A stretch of DNA of 64,000 nucleotides from Tenacibaculum aiptasiae (GTDB taxonomy: Bacteria; Bacteroidota; Bacteroidia; Flavobacteriales; Flavobacteriaceae). Below are positions 45,609 to 53,871 of the stretch, piece after piece; position 1 is the first letter of the stretch, and each line of letters opens with the position of its first letter. A model generated the notes under the pieces. The model made no database searches. It had not been told where the DNA came from and was given only the letters and a program-made list of their open reading frames with translations. Both the position numbers and the translations under genes were made by a program. The stretch spans positions 1 to 64,000 of the forward strand of contig NZ_WAAU01000037.1 of NCBI RefSeq assembly GCF_008806755.1, read 5' to 3'.

Positions 45609-45628
45609 AACGTAAAGCAGTTTACGTT
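45609..45628. repeat. Perfect 8-bp inverted repeat between two orphan genes
   Basis: AACGTAAA (45609-45616) and TTTACGTT (45621-45628) around GCAG. It is 81 bp past the end of the 168-residue orphan gene and 66 bp upstream of the 144-residue one. It may be a weak terminator or an operator. A second small palindrome (CTTTCTTAGAAAG) is adjacent at 45595-45607. Confidence 0.35.
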
Positions 45629-45708
45629 ATCTTACAATTTTTACTTATTTTATACTATATTCCTTTCTCATTTAAAATATTTCTTACAAATACTTTCCTC
45701 TATCAATA

Positions 45709-46215
45709 TTACTCCAATGTTAAGTGCACTGAATCTTTAATTTTATCATAAATATTAAACTCAATAAAACCATTAATTTTTGAAAATTTAATACTCTTGA
45801 ATATTTTCCTAGGATATTTTCTTCTACTAACGACATCTATATAATCATCATTAATTGTATCAAATTTAAAAAAATACAAATCTTCACTTTTGTTTTTTTG
45901 TGTTCCAATCAACTCACATTTATAATCATTTCCTATCCAAGATAGATATCTTTTTTCCTTATCATTTAAAATAATAAAAATGTCGTAGAAGTCCTTGTTT
46001 GAATCATAGCAGAATAATGTATCATTTTTCAAACTAAAAAATAAATTATCAAAATTGTTATTAAAGTGAAACTTATAAAACTTAATCTCATCTTTAATAA
46101 AAACGCTATCTGAAAGATTACTTAGAAAATGTTTTTTCTCTTTTGAAAGCACGCCTTTTTTGCAACCTAAAAAAAGCACTAAAAACATTAAATAATAAAA
46201 ACATTTTTTATTCAT
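45709..46215 (-). CDS. Orphan lipoprotein of unknown function
   Basis: 168 residues; not recognised. A lipoprotein signal peptide is clear (YYLMFLVLFLGCKKG, Cys18). The mature protein is hydrophilic and beta-rich, with repeated short strands (FYKFHFNNNFDNLFFSLKND, FIILNDKEKRYLSWIGNDYK) and a C-terminal INGFIEFNIYDKI. It is probably anchored to the outer membrane. Codon use is very AT-rich, and it shares with its neighbours a region poor in recognisable genes. Confidence 0.55.
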   Translation of the reverse strand: MNKKCFYYLMFLVLFLGCKKGVLSKEKKHFLSNLSDSVFIKDEIKFYKFHFNNNFDNLFFSLKNDTLFCYDSNKDFYDIFIILNDKEKRYLSWIGNDYKCELIGTQKNKSEDLYFFKFDTINDDYIDVVSRRKYPRKIFKSIKFSKINGFIEFNIYDKIKDSVHLTLE

Positions 46216-46355
46216 ATTTATAACTTATAACAGTTTTCATATTCATAATTACCTTATAGATAATAGACTTACTACTTCAACCACTAAAAGTATAAGTAGA
46301 TATAATAATAACAAAGTAAACACACGGTTTTCTCTCCAATTCACTCATATATTAA

Positions 46356-46646
46356 CTAATGAATATCATCTTTTTTCATACTAAGACTTACATAAGTAAA
46401 CTCTCCATTAAACTCAGAAAAATGTATGACCATTACCTTTAATTTCTCACCTAATTTAGGAAATTCATCTAGACTAATGTTTCTTTTTCCTATGTAAGGA
46501 GCTAAAACTATTCCATAAAAATCTTTATTTATATCAACATATACTCCATAAGGCTCAACTTTAAAAACTTCTCCATAAAGAATATCACCTATTTGAATTT
46601 CAAGTTTTAATTTCTCCCAATTTGCTATTGTTCTCTTATTTGTCAT
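46356..46646 (-). CDS. Stand-alone S1-domain protein
   Basis: 96 residues. About residues 15-90 form one S1/OB-fold RNA-binding domain: IQIGDILYGEVFKVEPYGVY, then VDINKDFYGIVLAPYIG and EKLKVMVIHFSEFNGEFTYV. The G-x-V-x-x-V-x-x-Y/F-G-x-x-V/F-D pattern is the classic S1 signature. There is no other domain, and it is not near ribosomal or RNase genes. An RNA-binding role is likely from the fold; the target is unknown. Confidence 0.7.
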   Translation of the reverse strand: MTNKRTIANWEKLKLEIQIGDILYGEVFKVEPYGVYVDINKDFYGIVLAPYIGKRNISLDEFPKLGEKLKVMVIHFSEFNGEFTYVSLSMKKDDIH

Positions 46647-46877
46647 TCTAAAGGCTGAAAACTAGTTTATTTTATTAAATTCATTAAAATCTAACACATA
46701 AAACATATCATTATTTAATGTTTAAATTAATTCCAATATACAACTCTAAAAATAGAAAAGTTCATTTCAAAATATTAGTATGAAATCCCATTACTTTTTA
46801 TTTAACATTCCTTTAACTAAATCCCTTTAAACCATTAAAGAACTTCGCAGTCTAATAGGTCTTAATTAAATACAAAC

Positions 46878-49316
46878 ATGAAATATTTCACTTACTTATT
46901 CTTATTATTTTCAATAAGTTTATTTGCCCAAGCTCCCAAAAAGAAAAGACCAAAAGTTTCTTTATCCGGAACTGTTATAGAAACGCAATCAAAGCAAGCG
47001 TTAGAATACGCTACTGTTGTACTTACCCATGTAAAAAGCAAACGAGTAACTGGAGGGATTACAGACCCTAAAGGAAATTTTGACATTCAAGTTCCAAAAG
47101 GTGAATATGCTATAAAAATTGAATTCATTGGATTTAAAACTAAAACACTTCCAAACCAAAAACTATCTCAAAACACCAATCTAGGAACTATTACTTTATC
47201 TGAAGATACTGAGACTTTAGAAGAAGTAGAAGTAATTGCAGAAAAATCTACAGTAGAAATTCGTTTAGATAAGAAGATTTATAACGTAGGTAAAGACATG
47301 ACTGTTAAAGGAGGAAATGCCTCTGATGTTTTAGATAATGTTCCTTCTGTAAATGTAGATGCTGAAGGAGCTGTTAGTTTAAGAGGAAATGAAAATGTCC
47401 GTATTCTTATTGATGGAAAACCATCTGCTTTAGTTGGCTTAACTGGAACCGATGCTTTAAGAAACTTACCTGCTGAAGCTATTGAAAAAGTAGAAGTAAT
47501 TACAGCTCCATCTGCTCGTTATGATGCGGAAGGAACTGCGGGAATTTTAAATATTATTCTTAGAAAAGGGAAAATTACAGGGTTTAATGGTTCTGTGAAT
47601 CTTACCGTTGGTAACCCAGATCAATTCAGACTTTCTCCGAATCTTAACTATCGTACTAAAAAGATTAATTTATTTTCTAACATTGGATATTCTTATCGTA
47701 AAGGTCCAGGGAATTCTTATTCTAAATTTTCTTATTTAGGTGACGATAACATCATAGATAGTATACAAATTGAAGACAGAACTTTTGATAGAAAGAATAA
47801 AAATTTCAATGCTTCATTAGGTTTAGAATATTACCTAACCAAAAACAGCTCTATTACTGGTTCTTTTTTCTATAGAGACTCAAAAGGTGATGATGTAGCT
47901 ACAAACAATATTGAACAGATAATGTTTAAAAATCCTGGAAAAATTTTACGTATTGAAGACGAAGATGAAAAAGGAACAGACAAACAATATTCTATAAATT
48001 ATACCAACAATTTTGATGGTAAAGGACAAAAGTTAACAATCGATTTGCAATATGGTGAAAGCGATGAAACTGAGCTATCTCCTATTACATCAAATGGAAT
48101 ATTAATTGAAGACAACTCTCAAATAACCACTTCAAAAGACAAACTTTTACAAATTGATTATGTTTTACCTATGGGAGAAAACAGTCAGTTTGAATTTGGA
48201 CATAAAACAACGTTACAAGATTTAAATTCAGATTTTAAAGTAAATATTTTAGATCCTACTAATAATTTTGATCCATCTAATGCTATTAACTTCAAACAAA
48301 ACATTTATGCTTTTTATACACAGTTTGGTAGCAAAATAAATAAGTTTTCATACTTATTAGGTTTAAGAACTGAAATTACTGATATTGATTTGGATGTTAT
48401 TACTACCAATCAAACATCTGATAAAAATTTTACTGAATGGTTTCCTACTGTAAACTTAGGATATGAGCTTAACGACAACGAAAATATTACATTAGGCTAT
48501 AGTAGAAGACTAAGAAGGCCACGTCACTGGTTTTTAAACCCTTTTGAAAGTAGAAGTTCTCCTACTAATATATTTAGAGGAAATCCAGATTTAACTCCAA
48601 CCTTTACCAGTTCTTATGATTTAGGTTATAATACAAAAATTAGCAAGTTTAATTTAGGTGCTTCTATTTACTATCAAAATTCAACAGATTTAATTAGACC
48701 TGTATCTATTGTAGAAGTAAGAAATGGTACTAATGTATTTGTTAGGCAGCCAGTAAATTTAAATGATGAGCAGCGTTATGGTTTTGAGTTTACTACCAAT
48801 TACTCTCCAGCAAAATGGGCTCGCTTTTCTGCTTCTTTTAATTATTTTAAATTTAACACAGATGCTTTTACATATGTATATACAGCTTCCAACGGACAAC
48901 AAGTAACAACCATTTTAGATGAAGTAAATGAAAGTAGTTGGTTTACACGTTTTAATTCGAGAATAACTTTACCTGCTAAAATTCAATGGCAAACTCGTAT
49001 AATGTATCGTGGACCAAGAGCTACTGCACAAACCGATAGAGATGGTGTATTTGTTACCAATTTATCTTTTAGTAAAGACATTTTTAAAGACAAAGCTTCT
49101 TTAGTTTTAAATGTAAGCGATTTATTCAATTCTCGTAAACGTCAAAGCACTACGTATTTTGGAAGTAGAGAAAACCCTAGTACTATTTCTGAAGGAGATT
49201 TTCAATGGAGAGAACGTCAAATATCATTGAGTTTTACATATAGATTCAATCAAAAGAAAAAAAGAGAACGACCACAAAGAAATTTCGATGGTGGTGGTGA
49301 AGAATTTGGTGGATAA
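46878..49316 (+). CDS. Outer-membrane receptor of the PF14905 (OMP_b-brl_3) family
   Basis: 812 residues. Signal peptide to about residue 18 (LFAQ), a basic stretch (KKKRPKVSL), then a CarboxypepD_reg-like domain at about 28-110 (LEYATVVLTHVKSKRVTGG, YAIKIEFIGFKTKT). A plug-like domain follows with GGNASDVLDNVPSVNVDAEG and RILIDGKPSALVG, and a barrel ending in SFTYRFNQKK. A tail rich in Arg, Gly and Glu (RPQRNFDGGGEEFGG) follows the barrel. This family resembles TonB receptors but often lacks a clear TonB box. The substrate is unknown. It is followed by a small secreted helical protein, a pairing common in flavobacteria (recollection). Confidence 0.9.
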   Translation: MKYFTYLFLLFSISLFAQAPKKKRPKVSLSGTVIETQSKQALEYATVVLTHVKSKRVTGGITDPKGNFDIQVPKGEYAIKIEFIGFKTKTLPNQKLSQNTNLGTITLSEDTETLEEVEVIAEKSTVEIRLDKKIYNVGKDMTVKGGNASDVLDNVPSVNVDAEGAVSLRGNENVRILIDGKPSALVGLTGTDALRNLPAEAIEKVEVITAPSARYDAEGTAGILNIILRKGKITGFNGSVNLTVGNPDQFRLSPNLNYRTKKINLFSNIGYSYRKGPGNSYSKFSYLGDDNIIDSIQIEDRTFDRKNKNFNASLGLEYYLTKNSSITGSFFYRDSKGDDVATNNIEQIMFKNPGKILRIEDEDEKGTDKQYSINYTNNFDGKGQKLTIDLQYGESDETELSPITSNGILIEDNSQITTSKDKLLQIDYVLPMGENSQFEFGHKTTLQDLNSDFKVNILDPTNNFDPSNAINFKQNIYAFYTQFGSKINKFSYLLGLRTEITDIDLDVITTNQTSDKNFTEWFPTVNLGYELNDNENITLGYSRRLRRPRHWFLNPFESRSSPTNIFRGNPDLTPTFTSSYDLGYNTKISKFNLGASIYYQNSTDLIRPVSIVEVRNGTNVFVRQPVNLNDEQRYGFEFTTNYSPAKWARFSASFNYFKFNTDAFTYVYTASNGQQVTTILDEVNESSWFTRFNSRITLPAKIQWQTRIMYRGPRATAQTDRDGVFVTNLSFSKDIFKDKASLVLNVSDLFNSRKRQSTTYFGSRENPSTISEGDFQWRERQISLSFTYRFNQKKKRERPQRNFDGGGEEFGG

Positions 49317-49352
49317 AAAAAAGAGGAAACAATTAGTTTCCTCTTTTTTTTT
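49313..49352. terminator. Terminator after the PF14905 receptor gene
   Basis: AAGAGGAAAC (49321-49330) pairs with GTTTCCTCTT (49336-49345), extended by A and T tracts, 5-nt loop. It overlaps the end of the coding frame by a few bases. Confidence 0.88.
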
Positions 49353-49425
49353 AACAACACTTTATCATTCATTAAATAAACCCATAGCTATTCCAAAGGT
49401 CTAATTAAAAACTAAAGATTTATTT

Positions 49426-49818
49426 ATGAAGAAAATCATTTTAACTGGCCTATTTGTTTTCTTAGTTCTTGCTAATGTTTTTTCACAACAACAAGAAAAC
49501 CTAACAAAAAGAATTGACCAACAACTCGAAAAAGTTCAAGAGAAATTAAAACTAGATAATATTCAACTTTTAATGGTTAAAGAGGTTGTAGTAAAATACA
49601 GTCAACAAAAAAGAGCTTTGCACAACCAAGAAATGCCTAAAGAAGAAAAAAGAATTCAAATTAGAGAGCTTAATTTAAAACAAGAAAAGGAACTAAGTCA
49701 GTTTTTAAATGAAGAACAAATAATTGAATTCAGAAAAATAATGAAAGAACAATTAAAGAAAAAGAGAAAAGAGCGACCTAGAGGAAAAAGAAACGGAAAT
49801 AGAAGAAATCAATTTTAA
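49426..49818 (+). CDS. Small secreted basic helical protein (Spy/CpxP-like layout)
   Basis: 130 residues with a signal peptide ending VFSQQ. The mature part is helical, strongly charged and contains DQQLEKVQEKLKLDNIQLLM and SQFLNEEQIIEFRKIMKEQL, a repeat of the 'L-(S/N)-E-E-Q' pattern seen in Spy/CpxP-type proteins. The tail is very basic (KKKRKERPRGKRNGNRRNQF). It follows the PF14905 receptor after a terminator. A role in the periplasm with that receptor is possible. Compare the protein at 29963-30355, which has the same length and layout but little identical sequence. Confidence 0.65.
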   Translation: MKKIILTGLFVFLVLANVFSQQQENLTKRIDQQLEKVQEKLKLDNIQLLMVKEVVVKYSQQKRALHNQEMPKEEKRIQIRELNLKQEKELSQFLNEEQIIEFRKIMKEQLKKKRKERPRGKRNGNRRNQF

Positions 49819-49854
49819 AACAAAAAGGTTCGCAATATGCGAACCTTTTTGTTT
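49818..49854. terminator. Bidirectional terminator between convergent genes
   Basis: AAACAAAAAGGTTCGCA (49818-49834) pairs perfectly with TGCGAACCTTTTTGTTT (49838-49854) around a 3-nt loop, a 17-bp stem serving both strands. Confidence 0.9.
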
Positions 49855-49870
49855 ATAGTATTTAGAAAGC

Positions 49871-50044
49871 TTACTTACCTTCAGCAGCCTTCTTAGCTTC
49901 TCTCTTTAATTTTAAATTCTCCCAGATAGTTCCACCAATCCAGTAAGGAACTACGAATGTTAATAAGAAAATTAACAACCAAAATCCAGTTGTAAAAATA
50001 AACATGAATAATACTAATCCTGAAAATTCTGAAAAATCTAACAT
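49871..50044 (-). CDS. Small membrane protein of 57 residues
   Basis: ATG at 50044 to TAA at 49871: MLDFSEFSGLVLFMFIFTTG, then FWLLIFLLTFVVPYWIGGTI, then a basic tail rich in Lys and Ala (KLKREAKKAAEGK). There are one or two hydrophobic helices with the positively charged end probably inside. No longer frame in the region fits; the frame on this strand between 49893 and 50123 is out of register and not coding. The function is unknown. It lies between the receptor pair and fumC, divergent from fumC. Confidence 0.65.
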   Translation of the reverse strand: MLDFSEFSGLVLFMFIFTTGFWLLIFLLTFVVPYWIGGTIWENLKLKREAKKAAEGK

Positions 50045-50145
50045 TTGTTCCTATTAATAATTTGTTACGCGACAAAATTAAAACTATTTTTCTTTTCATC
50101 CAATAAAATCTGATAAAAATCATTACTAAAAACTATAAGAATTTG

Positions 50146-50153
50146 TAATTTTG
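50146..50153 (+). promoter_or_regulatory. Candidate promoter -7 element of fumC
   Basis: TAATTTTG (TAnnTTTG), 37 bp before the start codon. No -33 TTTG. Confidence 0.42.
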
Positions 50154-50190
50154 GATTTCGTTAATTTAAAGCCTTTTAAATCATTTTATA

Positions 50191-51591
50191 ATGACAAAAT
50201 ATAGAATCGAAAAAGATACCATGGGACAAGTAGAGGTTCCTGCTGATAAATATTGGGGAGCACAAACAGAACGTTCTCGTAATAATTTTAAAATTGGTCC
50301 TGCTGGATCTATGCCTTTAGAAGTTGTATACGGATTTGCATATCTTAAAAAAGCTGCTGCTTATACCAATGCTGAATTAGGTGTTTTAGCAGAAGAAAAA
50401 CGTGATTTAATTGCGCAAGTTTGTGATGAAATTTTAGAAGGTAAGCATGATGATCAGTTTCCTTTAGTCATTTGGCAAACTGGTTCGGGTACTCAATCAA
50501 ACATGAACTGTAACGAAGTTATTGCTAATAGAGCACACGAGATTGCAGGAAAAGTAATTGGTGAAGGTGAAAAAACTATTCAACCAAATGATGATGTAAA
50601 TAAATCACAATCATCTAACGATACCTTCCCTACTGGAATGCACATTGCTGCATATAAGAAAATTGTAGAAACTACAATTCCAGGAGTTGAACAATTACGC
50701 GATACTTTACAAGCAAAATCTGAAGCTTTTAAAGATGTTGTAAAAATTGGTCGTACACACTTAATGGATGCTACTCCTTTAACTTTAGGACAAGAATTTT
50801 CTGGTTACGTTGCACAATTAAACTTTGGTTTAAAAGCCTTAAGAAATTCTTTAGAACACTTATCTCAGTTAGCTTTAGGAGGAACAGCTGTGGGAACTGG
50901 GTTAAATACTCCTGCTGGATATGATGTATTAGTAGCAAAATATATTGCTGAATTTACGGGATTACCGTTTGTTACTGCAGAAAATAAATTTGAAGCTTTA
51001 GCTGCACATGATGCTTTAGTTGAAACTCACGGAGCTTTAAAACAATTAGCTGTTTCATTAAATAAAATTGCTAATGATATTCGTTTAATGGCTTCAGGAC
51101 CTAGATCAGGAATTGGAGAAATTATTATTCCAGCAAATGAGCCTGGTTCTTCAATTATGCCTGGAAAAGTAAACCCAACACAAGCAGAAGCTATTACTAT
51201 GGTATGTGCACAAGTTATGGGTAACGATGTTGCCGTAACTGTTGGTGGTACTCAAGGGCACTACGAGTTAAACGTATTTAAACCAATGATGGCTGCTAAC
51301 GTATTACAATCTGCTCAATTAATTGGAGACGCTTGTGTGTCTTTCGATGTTAATTGTGCTGCTGGTATTGAGCCTAATCATGGAAGAATTACTGAATTAG
51401 TAAACAACTCATTAATGTTAGTTACTGCTTTAAATACTAAAATAGGATATTATAAAGCAGCTGAAATAGCAAATACAGCACATGCTAATGGTACTACTTT
51501 AAAAGAAGAAGCTATTAATTTAGGGTATGTAACTGCCGAGCAATATGACGAATGGGTAAAACCAGAAGACATGACTGGAAGTTTAAAATAA
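50191..51591 (+). CDS. fumC: Class II fumarate hydratase
   Basis: 466 residues. It interconverts fumarate and malate in the citric acid cycle, as a cytosolic homotetramer without an iron-sulfur cluster. The superfamily signature GSSIMPGKVNPTQAEA is at about 318-333. Other conserved parts are GSGTQSNMNCNEVIANRA, KSSQSSNDTFPTGMH-like DVNKSQSSNDTFPTGM, and the GRTHLMDATPLTLGQEF stretch with the active-site His. The length is normal for the family. A terminator follows. Confidence 0.97.
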   Translation: MTKYRIEKDTMGQVEVPADKYWGAQTERSRNNFKIGPAGSMPLEVVYGFAYLKKAAAYTNAELGVLAEEKRDLIAQVCDEILEGKHDDQFPLVIWQTGSGTQSNMNCNEVIANRAHEIAGKVIGEGEKTIQPNDDVNKSQSSNDTFPTGMHIAAYKKIVETTIPGVEQLRDTLQAKSEAFKDVVKIGRTHLMDATPLTLGQEFSGYVAQLNFGLKALRNSLEHLSQLALGGTAVGTGLNTPAGYDVLVAKYIAEFTGLPFVTAENKFEALAAHDALVETHGALKQLAVSLNKIANDIRLMASGPRSGIGEIIIPANEPGSSIMPGKVNPTQAEAITMVCAQVMGNDVAVTVGGTQGHYELNVFKPMMAANVLQSAQLIGDACVSFDVNCAAGIEPNHGRITELVNNSLMLVTALNTKIGYYKAAEIANTAHANGTTLKEEAINLGYVTAEQYDEWVKPEDMTGSLK

Positions 51592-51614
51592 AACTGTATT
51601 TTTGTACAAAACTT

Positions 51615-51642
51615 AAAAGCTGCAATTTTTGCGGCTTTTTTT
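51615..51642 (+). terminator. Terminator after fumC
   Basis: AAAAGCTGCAA (51615-51625) pairs with TTGCGGCTTTT (51629-51639), one G-U, then T residues. It starts 23 bp after the stop. Confidence 0.82.
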
Positions 51643-51672
51643 AGCGAAAAGAATTAACCATATTAAAAGATA

Positions 51673-52152
51673 ATGAAGATGAACAAACACGAAGAATATA
51701 TGAGTGAAGCTGTAAAAGCAGCTTTACGTGGAATGCAAAATAACGAAGGTGGACCTTTTGGTTGTATCGTTGTAAAAGATGGTGAAATTGTTGGACGTGG
51801 AAATAACAAAGTTACTTCTACTAATGATCCTACTGCACATGCAGAAGTTACGGCTATTAGAGATGCTTGTAAAAACTTAGGTTCTTTCCAATTAGATGGA
51901 TGTATAGTATACACTTCTTGTGAGCCTTGCCCAATGTGTTTAGGTGCTATTTACTGGGCTAGACCTGATAAAGTATATTACGGAAGTAATCAAGTAGATG
52001 CTGCTAATATTGGTTTTGATGATGAATTTATTTACAAAGAAATTCCATTACCATACGAAAAAAGAAGTATTCCTTTTGAGCAAATTGGACGTGACATTGC
52101 TTTAGAGCCATTCCAAAAATGGACTGAAAAGCAAGACAAAATAGAATATTAA
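51673..52152 (+). CDS. Nucleoside/guanine deaminase of the CMP/dCMP deaminase superfamily
   Basis: 159 residues. The zinc site is complete: His56 and the proton-shuttling Glu58 in PTAHAEVTAIRDAC, and Cys86 and Cys89 in SCEPCPMCLGAIYWA. The length, the GGPFGCIVVKDGEIVGRGNN start and the long C-terminal tail resemble bacterial guanine deaminase (B. subtilis GuaD type), which converts guanine to xanthine. tRNA adenosine deaminase (TadA) is the main alternative but usually lacks the tail. The start is either 51673 or the ATG at 51679. A bidirectional terminator follows at once. Confidence 0.85.
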   Translation: MKMNKHEEYMSEAVKAALRGMQNNEGGPFGCIVVKDGEIVGRGNNKVTSTNDPTAHAEVTAIRDACKNLGSFQLDGCIVYTSCEPCPMCLGAIYWARPDKVYYGSNQVDAANIGFDDEFIYKEIPLPYEKRSIPFEQIGRDIALEPFQKWTEKQDKIEY

Positions 52153-52189
52153 AAAAAATCCCTTGTAATATGTACAAGGGATTTTTTTT
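52151..52189. terminator. Bidirectional terminator between deaminase and cytochrome-like gene
   Basis: TCCCTTGTA (52159-52167) pairs with TACAAGGGA (52173-52181), with A8 before and T7 after. Confidence 0.88.
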
Positions 52190-52194
52190 AGCTT

Positions 52195-53706
52195 CTATTC
52201 TAATTGAAATCTAATAAACTCCTCTACTTCTTGTTTCGCTTTCATTGCTTCTACCTCATTAAATGTTTTTCCTTCTGCTCGTTTTATATAAGCATCAAAA
52301 ATATGACTCATATAAATAGGCGAGCTATTTTTAGTATAGCTCACTGCATTATGACAACTAAAGCAATTCGCTAAATTCCCTACATTAACTTCCGACAATT
52401 TATCCTGAAAAGTTTGAGTGAATGTTTCCATAGTAACATTTGCACAATTTAACGATCCTCTAGCGAAAGCTCCAGGATAAGCACTAGATACTTCTCCTCT
52501 TAATCCAACTAATATTTGTGCTTGTTGTTCTGGCGTAAATCCATCAGTATCTATCCAAATAGAACCATTGTAAAAATAGTTTTTCCAAGGTCCTTTTTCT
52601 TTTTCTAAATGCCCTTTTACACAAGCATTAATATCTCTGATGTTTTCAAAGTTTAAAGGCTCTTCTTGACTCGTATTCTTCATAAATGCTCCCGTACTAT
52701 CTCTTGGAACTCCATATTGAAATAAATCAAAAGCCTTACTTTTTAAAACAGGTTGTTTTGTTAATGTATCCCAAGTTATACCTGCTATACCAGAGGTTTC
52801 TCCTTTCTCAAATAACAATTTCTCTGTTGAAGAACTTGCTTTATCCTCTCCTCTGTCATAATTTGGAGCCATATCTGTATGTTCAAAAGTTGCCCAAATA
52901 AACTCTGGATGATTTTCTACAACTCCTACAACATGCATTCCTAATAACGCTACTTCTGTATTAACATAATCTACTCCGTTTTCACTAATTCCTGCTACTG
53001 TTGTATAATAATCGTCTATTTTATCTTCTGGAATCGCTGATTTAGCTACCCAAGAAACTTTTAATTCTAATGAACCAACTGGAAAAGACGATAAATTATC
53101 TTTCGATAATGTCCCGTTTAAAATAGAATCTTTAAACTTAGTTGCAGCTTTTTTAAATATTGGACTTACATGAATTGAATAGTAAACCGTTTCTGCTTTA
53201 TTATTCTTTTTATTATATACTGGATTAGTTTTTAATATTCCTGAAGATCCAGCTTGTTTAGTATCACTCAACATCACTGCAACTCCATTTTGTAATGGAA
53301 CATCATCTAAATGTGAAGTTACCTGATGCATTCTTTGAGGATTTAAGAATAAAGGTAATTTTTTAGTAATGACTATTGGATCTGGCTCTCCTCTGATTAT
53401 TATAGGAATTAAATCTACTTCAATAGTTGGTTTTGTTAACCATAAAAACTTTTGCCAAGACCATTGATGAAAAATTCTATTTGTAGTACTAGATACATCA
53501 AAAGGACTTCCTTTTCCTTCTTCTGGTGGAGGTGTTTGTTCATGAGGAAACCAATCGCTCATACACAAACTCGCATTTGACTTCTCGTTATAAGCTATTT
53601 TGTCCTTCTCTTTCTTTAACTCTTTTTCTTCTTTTTTACATGAAGTAAAAATAATAGCACTCAAAATGAGTACTGCTATTAAATTTTGTTTTAATAGTAA
53701 TTTCAT
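52195..53706 (-). CDS. Lipoprotein with a single c-type haem motif, family unknown
   Basis: 503 residues. A lipoprotein signal peptide is clear (LILSAIIFTSCKK, Cys23). The mature protein starts with a Lys/Glu stretch, then a globular region including FHQWSWQKFLWLTKP, GMHVVGVVENHPEFIWATFE and GPWKNYFYNGSIWIDTDGF. A CxxCH haem-binding motif, CFSCH, is at 448-452, only 51 residues from the end. No other CxxCH is present. Distal ligand candidates are Met or His residues after it (YMSHIF). It resembles cytochrome-c-like outer-membrane lipoproteins, but I do not recognise the first 440 residues. An electron-transfer or peroxidase-type role is inference. It is monocistronic. Confidence 0.7.
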   Translation of the reverse strand: MKLLLKQNLIAVLILSAIIFTSCKKEEKELKKEKDKIAYNEKSNASLCMSDWFPHEQTPPPEEGKGSPFDVSSTTNRIFHQWSWQKFLWLTKPTIEVDLIPIIIRGEPDPIVITKKLPLFLNPQRMHQVTSHLDDVPLQNGVAVMLSDTKQAGSSGILKTNPVYNKKNNKAETVYYSIHVSPIFKKAATKFKDSILNGTLSKDNLSSFPVGSLELKVSWVAKSAIPEDKIDDYYTTVAGISENGVDYVNTEVALLGMHVVGVVENHPEFIWATFEHTDMAPNYDRGEDKASSSTEKLLFEKGETSGIAGITWDTLTKQPVLKSKAFDLFQYGVPRDSTGAFMKNTSQEEPLNFENIRDINACVKGHLEKEKGPWKNYFYNGSIWIDTDGFTPEQQAQILVGLRGEVSSAYPGAFARGSLNCANVTMETFTQTFQDKLSEVNVGNLANCFSCHNAVSYTKNSSPIYMSHIFDAYIKRAEGKTFNEVEAMKAKQEVEEFIRFQLE

Positions 53707-53836
53707 AATTGGTTAGTTTTTGTTAATTACTAACAAATTATTGAATTTTGACACAGCGTCTTAAAAAAATGTCATGAAACCCTAATTTTACGTTGTGAAA
53801 AAAGAAATATTAGGATTTAGAAAATAATCTAACGAA

Positions 53837-53864
53837 AAAGCCAGTCATTTTTGACTGGCTTTAA
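53837..53864. terminator. Terminator after lgt
   Basis: AAAGCCAGTCA (53837-53847) pairs perfectly with TGACTGGCTTT (53852-53862), 4-nt loop, just after the lgt stop on the minus strand. The gap 53707-53836 holds no gene. Confidence 0.85.
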
Positions 53865-53871
53865 TTTTATT

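Noticed and set aside
45595..45628. Small palindromes as a phage or plasmid attachment site
   Set aside because: No integrase, duplication or tRNA is near; they are simple AT-rich stem-loops.
49893..50123. A 76-residue minus-strand frame
   Set aside because: It overlaps in another register the better 57-residue membrane protein and has no sensible start context.
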